Shown in pieces: positions 34,162 to 40,650 of a stretch of 40,650 bases of DNA. Both the position numbers and the translations under genes were made by a program. Below the pieces are notes generated by a model, which did no database searches, had not been told where the DNA came from, and worked only from the letters and a program-made list of their open reading frames with translations. The first letter of the stretch is position 1; each line of letters opens with the position of its first letter. The DNA is taken from NCBI GenBank assembly GCA_036557885.1, contig DATBGS010000178.1, positions 1 to 40,650 of the forward strand. The letters are read 5' to 3'. Origin of the DNA: DATBGS01 sp036557885 (lineage in GTDB: Bacteria > Chloroflexota > Ktedonobacteria > Ktedonobacterales > DATBGS01).

Positions 34162-36795
34162 GTGGGACGTACCTGGACCAGCGCGGACGTCCGCGCCACC
34201 TTTCTCAACTATTTTGCCGAAAAAGGCCACCACAAAGTTCCTAGCTCATCGCTCATCCCGCGCAACGATCCCACCGTCTTGCTCACAACGGCGGGCATGC
34301 AGCAAATGATTCCCTATTTCCTGGGGCGCGAAACCCCACCCGCCATTCGCCTCACCTCGTCGCAAAAATGCTTTCGCACCACTGACATTGAGAAAGTTGG
34401 CAACGAGCGCTCGCTCACCTTTTTTGAAATGCTCGGCAACTTCTCGGTAGGCGACTATTTTAAGCGCGAGGCCATCGGTTTTGCCTGGGAACTGCTCACC
34501 GGCGTGTATGGCCTGCCGCCGGAGCGTCTGCACCCCACCGTCCACCCCAACGACGACGAAGCGCCGGTCTACTGGCACGAAGTCGCGGGCTACCCGGACG
34601 AAGCTATCACACGCCTGGAGGATAACTGGTGGGGGCCACCCGGCGCCTCTGGTCCTTGTGGCCCGGATTCTGAGATTTATTATGATCGTGGCGCCGAGCA
34701 TGGCTGTGGCAAGGCTGATTGTCGCCCTGGCTGCGATTGCGAACGCTTCCTCGAGATCTGGAACCTGGTCTTCATGCAGTATTACCAGGACACCGAGGGC
34801 AACCGCGAGCCGCTCAAGAAACAAAACATTGATACCGGCATGGGCCTGGAGCGCCTCTCAATGGTTCTCCAGGGCAAAGAATCCGTCTTTGACACCGACC
34901 TGTTTCGCGGCATCATTGACCGCTTTGCCGAACTCCTGGGCACGCGCTACGGCCACGACCCCAGGGTAGATAGCTCCCTGCGCGTCATTGCCGATCACGG
35001 GCGCGCGCTGGTCTTCCTGGCGGGCGATGGCGTATTGCCCAGTAACGAAGGGCGCGGCTACATCTTCCGGCGCATCCTGCGGCGTGCCGTGCGGCATGGC
35101 AAGCTGCTTGGGCTGGATAAACCTTTTCTGGCTGATGCCGCCGATACCGTAATTGGCCTGATGCAAGGCCACTATCAAGAACTGACCGGGCGCCGCGACC
35201 AGATCGTCGAGGTGCTCAGCCATGAAGAACGCAAATTTAGCCAGACCTTGAGCCTGGGGCTGCAACTGCTCACCGGCGTGCTGGATGATTTGCAGCAGCG
35301 CGGCGAACACGTCGTCCCCGGCGAAGAGGCGTTTAAGCTGTATGACACGCATGGCTTCCCGCTGGAACTGACCCAGGAGGTTGCCGCCGAGCGAGGCATG
35401 CGTGTGGATGTCGTTGGCTTTGAGGGCGCCATGCAGCGCCAGCAAGAACGTAGTAAACAACCAGCAGTCTTTGCGCGCGAGCGCGAGGAGGAAACATGGG
35501 CGCAACTGGCGGCAAAGATTCCGCCGACGGAATTCACCGGCTACGGCGGGACGATGGGAACGAGCCGCATCGTGGGCCTGATGGCGGACGACGAACTTCA
35601 GGACACAATCAGCGCCCCGCAGATCGCGGCGCTCGTCCTGGAGCAGACCCCATTTTACGCGGAAAGCGGCGGGCAGATCGGGGATCGGGGAACCCTGAGC
35701 AACCCGACCGGAACCTTCGAGGTGCTGGACACGCGCCGTCCGGTCCCGAATCTGATCGTGCATTACGGGCGGATGAGCGAGGGGCACCTGCGCCTGGGCA
35801 GCGAGGTGCGCGCCGAGGTCAGGGCCACGCGCCGCGAGGATACGATACGCAACCACAGCGCGACGCACCTGCTGCACCGCGCCCTGAAAGAGGTGCTGGG
35901 GGAGCAGGTCCAGCAAAAGGGCAGCCTCGTCGAGCCAGAGCGCCTGAGGTTCGATTTCAACCACCAGCGCGCCCTGACCAGCGAGGAGGTCCGGCAGATA
36001 GACCGGCTCGTCAACGAATGGATTCGCAGCGACCACCGCGTGCAGACCGAGATTTTGCCCCTTCAGGAGGCCCTGACAACCGGAGCCATGCACCTTTTCG
36101 GGGAAAAGTACGGGGAGCAGGTGCGCGTCGTGACGATGGGCCGCAGCAAGGAACTCTGCGGCGGGACACACTGCCACGATACGGGGCAGATCGGGATGTA
36201 CGTCACCGTGCAGGAAACCAGTATCGCGGCGGGGATTCGCCGTATCGAGGCGCTGACAGGCCGCGCGGCAGAAGATTACCTGACGAGCAGGAATTTGACC
36301 GTCGAGGCCCTGGCAGCAAAGCTCCAGACCAACCCGGATATGCTCCAGGCCCGCGTCGAGCAACTGGTCCAGGAAGTGAACGCGGCGCGCAGGCACCTCG
36401 CCAGCCTGCAACGCGAGGCGGCACGAGAGGAGGCAAACCGATTGGCTTCGGCGCCAACAATGGTCTCCGGCATCCACGTGGTAGCGGCGCAGGTGTCGGC
36501 TTCGGACGACAAGACCCTGCGCGAAATGAGCGATCAGATTCGCGCGCACCTGGGTTCGGGGGTAATCGTGCTGGCCGCCCTCCTGGGGGAGCGCGTGGCG
36601 TTTACCGTGAACGTGACACCCGACCTGGTGAATCTCGGCCTGAACGCGGGCAAGATCGCAGCAACCGTCGGCCAACTTCTGGGGGGCAAGGGCGGCGGAC
36701 GCCCGGATTCGGCCCAAGGCGGCGGCAAGGATCGTGACCAGCTTCCCGCAGCGCTGAATCTGGTTGCGGAAAGCATCCAGGAAAGCCTGCGCTAA
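34162..36795 (+). CDS. alaS: Alanyl-tRNA synthetase
   Basis: 877 residues, the normal bacterial length. Order of domains: class II catalytic core (1 to about 250; FFEMLGNFSVGDYFK and the Cys-rich insertion CGKADCRPGCDC), tRNA-recognition region, editing domain (NHSATHLLH and CGGTHCHDTGQIG with the zinc/editing His and Cys residues), and C-Ala domain ending with GGKGGGRPDSAQGGG. Start is GTG at 34162 after GAGGAGAG. Base use changes near codon 440: hand counts give 7 GGG against about 38 GGC glycine codons in 34201-35460 but 15 against 18 in 35521-36780, and Tyr codons shift from 9 TAT/5 TAC to 0 TAT/6 TAC. I found no T-box leader. Confidence 0.97.
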   Translation: MGRTWTSADVRATFLNYFAEKGHHKVPSSSLIPRNDPTVLLTTAGMQQMIPYFLGRETPPAIRLTSSQKCFRTTDIEKVGNERSLTFFEMLGNFSVGDYFKREAIGFAWELLTGVYGLPPERLHPTVHPNDDEAPVYWHEVAGYPDEAITRLEDNWWGPPGASGPCGPDSEIYYDRGAEHGCGKADCRPGCDCERFLEIWNLVFMQYYQDTEGNREPLKKQNIDTGMGLERLSMVLQGKESVFDTDLFRGIIDRFAELLGTRYGHDPRVDSSLRVIADHGRALVFLAGDGVLPSNEGRGYIFRRILRRAVRHGKLLGLDKPFLADAADTVIGLMQGHYQELTGRRDQIVEVLSHEERKFSQTLSLGLQLLTGVLDDLQQRGEHVVPGEEAFKLYDTHGFPLELTQEVAAERGMRVDVVGFEGAMQRQQERSKQPAVFAREREEETWAQLAAKIPPTEFTGYGGTMGTSRIVGLMADDELQDTISAPQIAALVLEQTPFYAESGGQIGDRGTLSNPTGTFEVLDTRRPVPNLIVHYGRMSEGHLRLGSEVRAEVRATRREDTIRNHSATHLLHRALKEVLGEQVQQKGSLVEPERLRFDFNHQRALTSEEVRQIDRLVNEWIRSDHRVQTEILPLQEALTTGAMHLFGEKYGEQVRVVTMGRSKELCGGTHCHDTGQIGMYVTVQETSIAAGIRRIEALTGRAAEDYLTSRNLTVEALAAKLQTNPDMLQARVEQLVQEVNAARRHLASLQREAAREEANRLASAPTMVSGIHVVAAQVSASDDKTLREMSDQIRAHLGSGVIVLAALLGERVAFTVNVTPDLVNLGLNAGKIAATVGQLLGGKGGGRPDSAQGGGKDRDQLPAALNLVAESIQESLR

Positions 36796-36815
36796 GGCGA
36801 GAAAAACGCGAAAAC

Positions 36816-37637
36816 ATGGAAGAACAGGTGCTATTTTTCACCTCGCAAGGCAAAAGCCTGCGCCTGCTCCAGCAGATGGCGCGTAGCTCCGCGCGCCATC
36901 TCATCCTGGTGCTCCCCGAAGACCTGGGCAGACTCCAGGTAAATCTGTTCCTGCGGCTTGTTCGCAGGCAGAACGCGGGGCAGGCACGCGCGCTCACAGT
37001 GGTCAGCGGCAACCGCCAGGCGCGTCTCCTGGCCGAGCAGATTGGCTTTGCCAGCGCCGCCACGCTGGATGAGGCACGCGGCCTGCTGCCAGGGCATGCT
37101 CCCACCACCCGCCGCCCCTCGCGCCAGCCGCTTGCGCCAGCGGTCTTCCCACGCCTTCAACCGCTGGGGACTGCTGCTTCACCTCCGGCCCTCCCAACCT
37201 CGCCAGGCTCGAAAACCTCACTGCCGCACCCAGCATCAGTCGGCCCCCACGCTCATCTGGAGCATCTGCTGCGAGAAGGCTACCTGTCTAACCCCGCAGC
37301 CATCCCCAGCCTGGAGGAAGAAGCCCAACATGCCGCGCGCGAGGAAGATGCGCGCCGCTCCAGGCTCACTTATGAAATTGCCGACGAGCGCACCCCGACG
37401 CTGGCCCAGGAGGAATCCGAGGAGCACGAAGCCCAGATCGTCTCCACCATCCTCAAGACCAGCCACCCGCTTCCCGTACCTGAAGCGCCCGGCGCCCAGC
37501 CCTCTGCTTTGCCCCAACAGCAGCCAGATAGTACCCAATCGCCTGAAGACAGTGGGCAAGGGCAGGGAAGCGGCACGCTGCATGCGGAGCACAGACCTGA
37601 TGAACAGGCTCCTGGGACAAATACCCCGAAGCCATAA
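36816..37637 (+). CDS. Hypothetical protein with baseplate-J-leader-like N-terminus
   Basis: 273 residues. The first 85 residues fold into an alternating alpha/beta unit: VLFFTSQ, then LILVLPEDL, LQVNLFLRLVRRQ, ALTVVSGNRQARLLAEQIGF and ASAATLDEARGLL. That pattern recalls the small N-terminal domain of some Chloroflexota surface or baseplate-J-like proteins, where a VLPP...N...LRLLRRQ...LVT..R..R.LA...G sequence occurs; this is memory, not a search. The rest is Pro/Ser/Gln/Glu-rich and disordered. It begins 20 bases after alaS with only a weak ribosome site and is probably co-transcribed with it. Codon use returns to the window's normal style. Confidence 0.6.
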   Translation: MEEQVLFFTSQGKSLRLLQQMARSSARHLILVLPEDLGRLQVNLFLRLVRRQNAGQARALTVVSGNRQARLLAEQIGFASAATLDEARGLLPGHAPTTRRPSRQPLAPAVFPRLQPLGTAASPPALPTSPGSKTSLPHPASVGPHAHLEHLLREGYLSNPAAIPSLEEEAQHAAREEDARRSRLTYEIADERTPTLAQEESEEHEAQIVSTILKTSHPLPVPEAPGAQPSALPQQQPDSTQSPEDSGQGQGSGTLHAEHRPDEQAPGTNTPKP

Positions 37638-37686
37638 CGAACTGGTGTGCAACAAACCTTTCCCCTCCCCTAAATGGCAGGGGTGC

Positions 37687-37715
37687 TTGCCAATTTGTGT
37701 TGAAGAGATTAGAAT
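37687..37715 (+). promoter_or_regulatory. ruvX promoter
   Basis: TTGCCA (37687-37692), 17-base spacer, TAGAAT (37710-37715). The transcript would start about 18 bases before the ATG and include the GAGG ribosome site. Confidence 0.6.
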
Positions 37716-37739
37716 TTGCTGCGAGAGCGAGGAATCCGT

Positions 37740-38213
37740 ATGCGACTGATTGGCCTTGATGTGGGCGAAGCACGTATTGGCGTCGCGGCAAGCGACCCAA
37801 CCGGTACACTGGCCTCAGCGCGCACAGTTCTGCAACGACGCCCGGAAGAGGCCGCGCTGCAAGCGTTGCAGCGCATCATCGAAGAAGAAGAGGCCCAGGC
37901 AATCATCGTTGGTCTTCCTCGCAGTTTGAGTGGTGAGCTACATGGACAGGCCGCCCTGGTGCAGGCATTTGCCGAGCGCCTGCGGAGCCAGATCAGCATC
38001 CCATTGGAATTCTGGGATGAACGTCTCTCCACCGTCGCCGCAGAACGCGAGATGCGCGCGGCTGGCACCCGACGTGATCGGCGCCGGACAATGGTTGACG
38101 CAGTGGCGGCAGCCATCATCTTACAAAACTATCTCGACGCGCACCGCGCGCAAGGACAGATGCCTCCAGGGGACAGGGAAGGCGAGTCAGAAAAGGGAAG
38201 TGGTCTTGCGTAA
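37740..38213 (+). CDS. ruvX: RuvX/YqgF-family putative Holliday junction resolvase
   Basis: 157 residues with an RNase H-like fold. GLDVGEARIGVA holds the first catalytic Asp, IIVGLPRSLSG the second conserved strand, FWDERLSTVAAE the acidic Glu, and TMVDAVAAAIILQNYL the last Asp. The family is linked to Holliday junction processing and to 16S rRNA 5'-end maturation; which applies here is unknown. The ATG at 37740 has GAGG nine bases upstream. A Gly/Glu/Ser-rich tail of 17 residues is extra. The gene order ruvX-mltG (often with alaS nearby) recurs in many bacteria and supports both calls. Confidence 0.92.
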   Translation: MRLIGLDVGEARIGVAASDPTGTLASARTVLQRRPEEAALQALQRIIEEEEAQAIIVGLPRSLSGELHGQAALVQAFAERLRSQISIPLEFWDERLSTVAAEREMRAAGTRRDRRRTMVDAVAAAIILQNYLDAHRAQGQMPPGDREGESEKGSGLA

Positions 38214-38311
38214 GCTACCCTATCCCTTCAAAGGGATGGGCTTTCGCTGGTTGCTTCAACGGGAGCCCGAAGTTTACCAGTCCTCTGCTCGCAAGGGCAG
38301 AAAACGTTATC
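38214..38311 (+). other. Short hairpin-rich spacer between ruvX and the mltG leader
   Basis: It contains CCC-TATCCCTT pairing with AAGGGATGGG (38218-38240, one bulge), followed only by CTTTC, and TCTGCTC-GCAA-GGGCAGA (38285-38301). It may end the ruvX transcript. No coding frame is convincing. Confidence 0.45.
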
Positions 38312-38578
38312 AGGGAGTGTTCACGTTCCGACGTTGGGGTGGCCGGTCCAGCTTCAACCCCTCGAACCTGGCGGTTAAACAGCGAAACAGGGTCTACGCA
38401 GTGCCGTCTTGGGAAAGTACCGCCTGATAACTGGACGAGGACCACCTTACCCGCGCAAGCGGAGTGGGTTGGCTGGTTCCCATCAAAAACCAGCCCCCGC
38501 AAGGGGAGCATACCAAGGCTTCTGGGCCAACTTTCTTTCCTTCCCCTCAACGGGAAGGGTATCCCAAAAGGGGGGTCT
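38312..38578 (+). promoter_or_regulatory. Structured leader RNA of mltG, shared with the phosphatase gene
   Basis: Blocks shared with the leader at 3358-3591, in the same order: AGGGAGTGTTC (38312-38322), GAAACAGGGTCT (38384-38395), ACCG...ATAACT.GACGAGGA (38419-38441), AGTGGGTTGG (38463-38472), CCCCGCAAGGGGA (38495-38507) and CTTTCTTT (38531-38538). Spacing from the second to the third block is 35 bases here and 34 there; from the fifth to the sixth 36 and 33; from the sixth to the ATG 48 and 50. Additional stems are GGCTGGTT/AACCAGCC (38471-38495) and CCTTCCC/GGGAAGG (38539-38558). The mltG copy has about 50 extra bases between the first and second blocks. I cannot match it to a known riboswitch. 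Confidence 0.7.
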
Positions 38579-39823
38579 ATGAGAAAAGCACAGCGAATAA
38601 CAGTAGTGCTGATTTTACTGTTAATGGTTGTCTGCTTCTCGTTGGGTTTTGGTGCCTGGTCGGTTGCCGTCAATATCTTCCAGGCGGCAGGCCCACCAGG
38701 TTCACCCACCGTCAAATTTATCATCCGTGAAGGCGAAACCACCGCGCAGATTGGCGACGATCTTGAAGCTCAGAAGCTCATTCGCAGCGCCCTGGCGTTT
38801 CGCCTCTGGGCAAAATATGAGGGTCTTGATCGCAAACTTCAGGCCGGAGCCTATAACCTCTCGGCTTCCATGACCATCCAAAAGATTGTGGAAGTGCTCC
38901 TGACAGCCTCTCCCACCGAACTCTTCGTTTCGATTCCTGAAGGCTTTCGCGTCTATCAGGTTGCCGACCTTTTTGCGCAGAAGTCGCAGTTCACCAATTT
39001 CAAGCAAGATGATTTTATCAAGATCGCCACCAGTGGCAGCTACACCGACCAGACCGGCAAGACCGTTGCCCTCTCCTCGCAATATTGGTTCCTCAAGCAC
39101 GACCCGCAAGGAACCGGTCCTGCACAGTTTGCGCTGGAAGGGTTCTTGTTTCCCTCCAGTTATTACATCCCCCAGGAAGCAACCGCAGCCGACATCATCA
39201 AAATCATGTTGACTGGCCTGGGGGAGCAACTCTGTCCTGGCCCATCCAATCAACCCGACGCCTACGTCACCAATGAGCAGCAATGCGAGGCGCATGGCGC
39301 CGTCATTGATCCGGCCACCAAAGTGACTTTTTTTGACGAGTTGAAAAAGCATTATAGCGATGCCGACGGGAAGAGTATCGCTGATAAGCTGTATCACGCG
39401 CTCACCCTCGCCTCCATTGTCGAGCGCGAAACCCGCACCCACGCCAGCCGCCAAAACGTCGCCTCCATCTACTACAAGCGCTATCTGGTGAGCAAAGGCG
39501 AGATCACGGATGAACCAGACAGCGGCCTCAGCCTCTTACAGGCCGATCCAACCCTGCAATATGTGCTGGGAGACGACAAAACCCCCTGGCCGCAGCTTCA
39601 ACAAGGCGGCGCAACCTATAAGCTGGGGCCGTATGACACCTACCAAACCGAAGGGCTGCCACCCAGCCCCATCTGCGGCCCAGGCCAAGACCCGTTGTAT
39701 TCGGTGGTCAGCCCACCCGATACCCCGTATTACTACTTCATCACCGATAAAGACGGCAACAACCACTACGCCAACAACTACACAGAACAACAACAAAATA
39801 TCGCCAAATACGGCACGACGTAA
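38579..39823 (+). CDS. mltG: Endolytic murein transglycosylase MltG
   Basis: Cuts nascent glycan strands in peptidoglycan next to the membrane. 414 residues: a basic start and one membrane helix (about 6-30), a LysM-like region (IIREGETTAQIGDDLEAQKLIRS), then the YceG catalytic domain with LEGFLFPSSYYIP, the catalytic Glu282 in LASIVERET, and a C-terminal GLPPSPICGPG and YYYFITDKDGNNHYANNY block. An insert with two Cys near residues 220 and 239 is longer than in E. coli. The ATG at 38579 follows GGGGGG and is preceded by the long shared leader; starts further upstream would run through that leader. Confidence 0.93.
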   Translation: MRKAQRITVVLILLLMVVCFSLGFGAWSVAVNIFQAAGPPGSPTVKFIIREGETTAQIGDDLEAQKLIRSALAFRLWAKYEGLDRKLQAGAYNLSASMTIQKIVEVLLTASPTELFVSIPEGFRVYQVADLFAQKSQFTNFKQDDFIKIATSGSYTDQTGKTVALSSQYWFLKHDPQGTGPAQFALEGFLFPSSYYIPQEATAADIIKIMLTGLGEQLCPGPSNQPDAYVTNEQQCEAHGAVIDPATKVTFFDELKKHYSDADGKSIADKLYHALTLASIVERETRTHASRQNVASIYYKRYLVSKGEITDEPDSGLSLLQADPTLQYVLGDDKTPWPQLQQGGATYKLGPYDTYQTEGLPPSPICGPGQDPLYSVVSPPDTPYYYFITDKDGNNHYANNYTEQQQNIAKYGTT

Positions 39824-39829
39824 TCACCC

Positions 39830-39868
39830 GGTCTGAGCAGTGTAAACAGCCCCGCTCAGACCTTTGCT
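39830..39868 (+). terminator. mltG terminator
   Basis: A perfect 9-bp stem, GGTCTGAGC against GCTCAGACC, followed by TTTGCTT, seven bases after the stop. The rest of the gap to 40067 shows nothing clear beyond a small CCGCAAGG stem. Confidence 0.75.
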
Positions 39869-40067
39869 TACCCAAAAGCAGGGATGCTCCTGGGCGCCTG
39901 TCCGCAAGGCAAGCGCCCCCTGGCTTCTATTGTGTTTTAGAGCGTGGGTACGGACGCTGGCATGCTCGCGCGTATTCTTTATCTGCGTCATCAGCTATTA
40001 CTCAGCTATTACATCGTAGGCCAAGGTGGAGGAGACAACCCAACGTAGAGGTAAAAGGGGGCACAGC

Positions 40068-40328
40068 ATGCGCAGTGTTTGGATGTTTCTTTTGGTGGTG
40101 TTGATTGCCATTGCCTGCGCGGGCATCGGCATCTATTACCTCATCCCCGGCATTTACCACATCTTGATCATCAGCGAAACAGGCAATCCTAAAGCCTATC
40201 ACCTCAAACACGCCCTACTCTTCTTTGTCCTGTCAATCCTCTCGCTGGTTGCCTTGCGCTATGTCCAGCCACTCCCAGCGGAGAAGATGAAAACCCACCC
40301 GCTTCAGGAACAGGAGAAGAAGCAATAA
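40068..40328 (+). CDS. Small two-helix membrane protein of unknown function
   Basis: 86 residues from the ATG at 40068, with AAGGGGG eight bases upstream. Two hydrophobic helices (about 4-26 and 46-63) are joined by a 20-residue loop; the C-terminal 20 residues are charged. I do not recognise the family. It begins a unit with the GAF gene, whose ATG lies 34 bases after its stop. Confidence 0.65.
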   Translation: MRSVWMFLLVVLIAIACAGIGIYYLIPGIYHILIISETGNPKAYHLKHALLFFVLSILSLVALRYVQPLPAEKMKTHPLQEQEKKQ

Positions 40329-40362
40329 ATAACTGGTCCAACCACAGGAAGCGAGTCAGCCC

Positions 40363-40650
40363 ATGTCTGATTACATCGAGACAAGCCCGATTCCATCAGA
40401 AGAAACGGTAGAGTTGCTGAAGGAATGCGCTCGTTTGCAGAAAAGCAACGAACTGCTCAAAGAGCAGGTTCGCGCGCTTCTGGTGCTGCAAAGCATCTCC
40501 AACGCCCTCAATGCCGAGCTTGATCTGCCTCGGCTGCTGCGTCAGGTCAATCAGGCGGCACTGCGGCTGGTCAACTGCTCGGTGAGCGCGCTGCTCATTC
40601 TGGACCCCACCAGCGAAGTGCTGATCGTCGAAGCGATGGAATATCACACC
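40363..40650 (+). CDS. GAF-domain signalling protein, N-terminal part, runs off the right edge
   Basis: The frame from the ATG at 40363 (AGGAA upstream) stays open for all 96 codons to the window end. Residues 10-40 are a helical, probably coiled-coil stretch. From about residue 44, VLQSISNALNAELDLPRLLRQVNQAA and then a SVSALLILDP strand match the entry into a GAF domain, as seen in sensor kinases and GAF-GGDEF or GAF-phosphatase proteins. The output domain lies outside the window. Confidence 0.75.
   Translation, partial: MSDYIETSPIPSEETVELLKECARLQKSNELLKEQVRALLVLQSISNALNAELDLPRLLRQVNQAALRLVNCSVSALLILDPTSEVLIVEAMEYHT

Noticed and set aside
35496..36737. A 413-codon frame overlapping the second half of alaS
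   Set aside because: Its product is Gly/Arg/Pro/Ala-rich without a fold pattern, and alaS motifs are intact in the true frame. It reflects the high-GC third positions of this alaS segment.
38355..38372. A GGTTCGA-like T-arm on the minus strand
   Set aside because: No acceptor or anticodon stems surround it, so it is not a tRNA.

Overview
The window is a G+C-rich bacterial chromosome segment packed with genes. It has no mobile element, CRISPR array, tRNA or rRNA that I can see. The best guess is a Chloroflexota bacterium of the Ktedonobacteria type. This rests on protein style: CpXC, DUF4177-like and NYN proteins, vWA/FHA/EccC genes, a phosphatidylinositol-type lipid cluster shared with Actinobacteria, and an Asp-type MurA. 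It is not proven by a marker gene.

Layout. 1-3357 (minus): the start of a membrane protein, a CpXC protein and an exported alkaline-phosphatase-superfamily protein. 3695-11443 (plus): an SDR oxidoreductase, then a lipid block with an ArsR-type regulator, inositol-phosphate synthase, two HX4D acyltransferases, a PHP phosphoesterase, a PimA-like glycosyltransferase and a CDP-alcohol phosphatidyltransferase. Together these look able to make phosphatidylinositol-based, acylated and glycosylated lipids. 12181-17038 (plus): a NYN-domain protein with a very long disordered N-terminus, a REC-histidine kinase, a single-domain response regulator and a DUF4177-like protein. 17159-22075 (minus): murA, a CrtI-like FAD oxidoreductase and a zinc-ribbon/FHA protein. 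22373-23257: an alpha/beta hydrolase with an Asp nucleophile. 23414-24457 (minus): a small helical protein and a Rad52/DdrA-like protein. 24697-32092: two vWA proteins divergent from a 1470-residue EccC/EssC-like ATPase that has a ubiquitin-like (YukD) domain fused at its N-terminus. 32126-40650 (plus): pyrimidine-nucleoside phosphorylase, a small membrane protein, alaS, a hypothetical protein, ruvX, mltG, a small membrane protein and the start of a GAF protein.

The strongest unexplained signal is a pair of long leaders, one before the phosphatase gene (minus, 3358-3591) and one before mltG (plus, 38312-38578). They share at least six short blocks in the same order and, for most of their length, at the same spacing, down to the start codon. 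Both genes encode envelope proteins, so this looks like a cis-regulatory RNA family that I cannot match to a known riboswitch. Other notable points are the YukD-EccC fusion, a sharp codon-usage change inside alaS near codon 440, a Cys-to-Asp change in the MurA active site (predicting fosfomycin insensitivity), and an inverted repeat over the promoter region of the Rad52-like gene.
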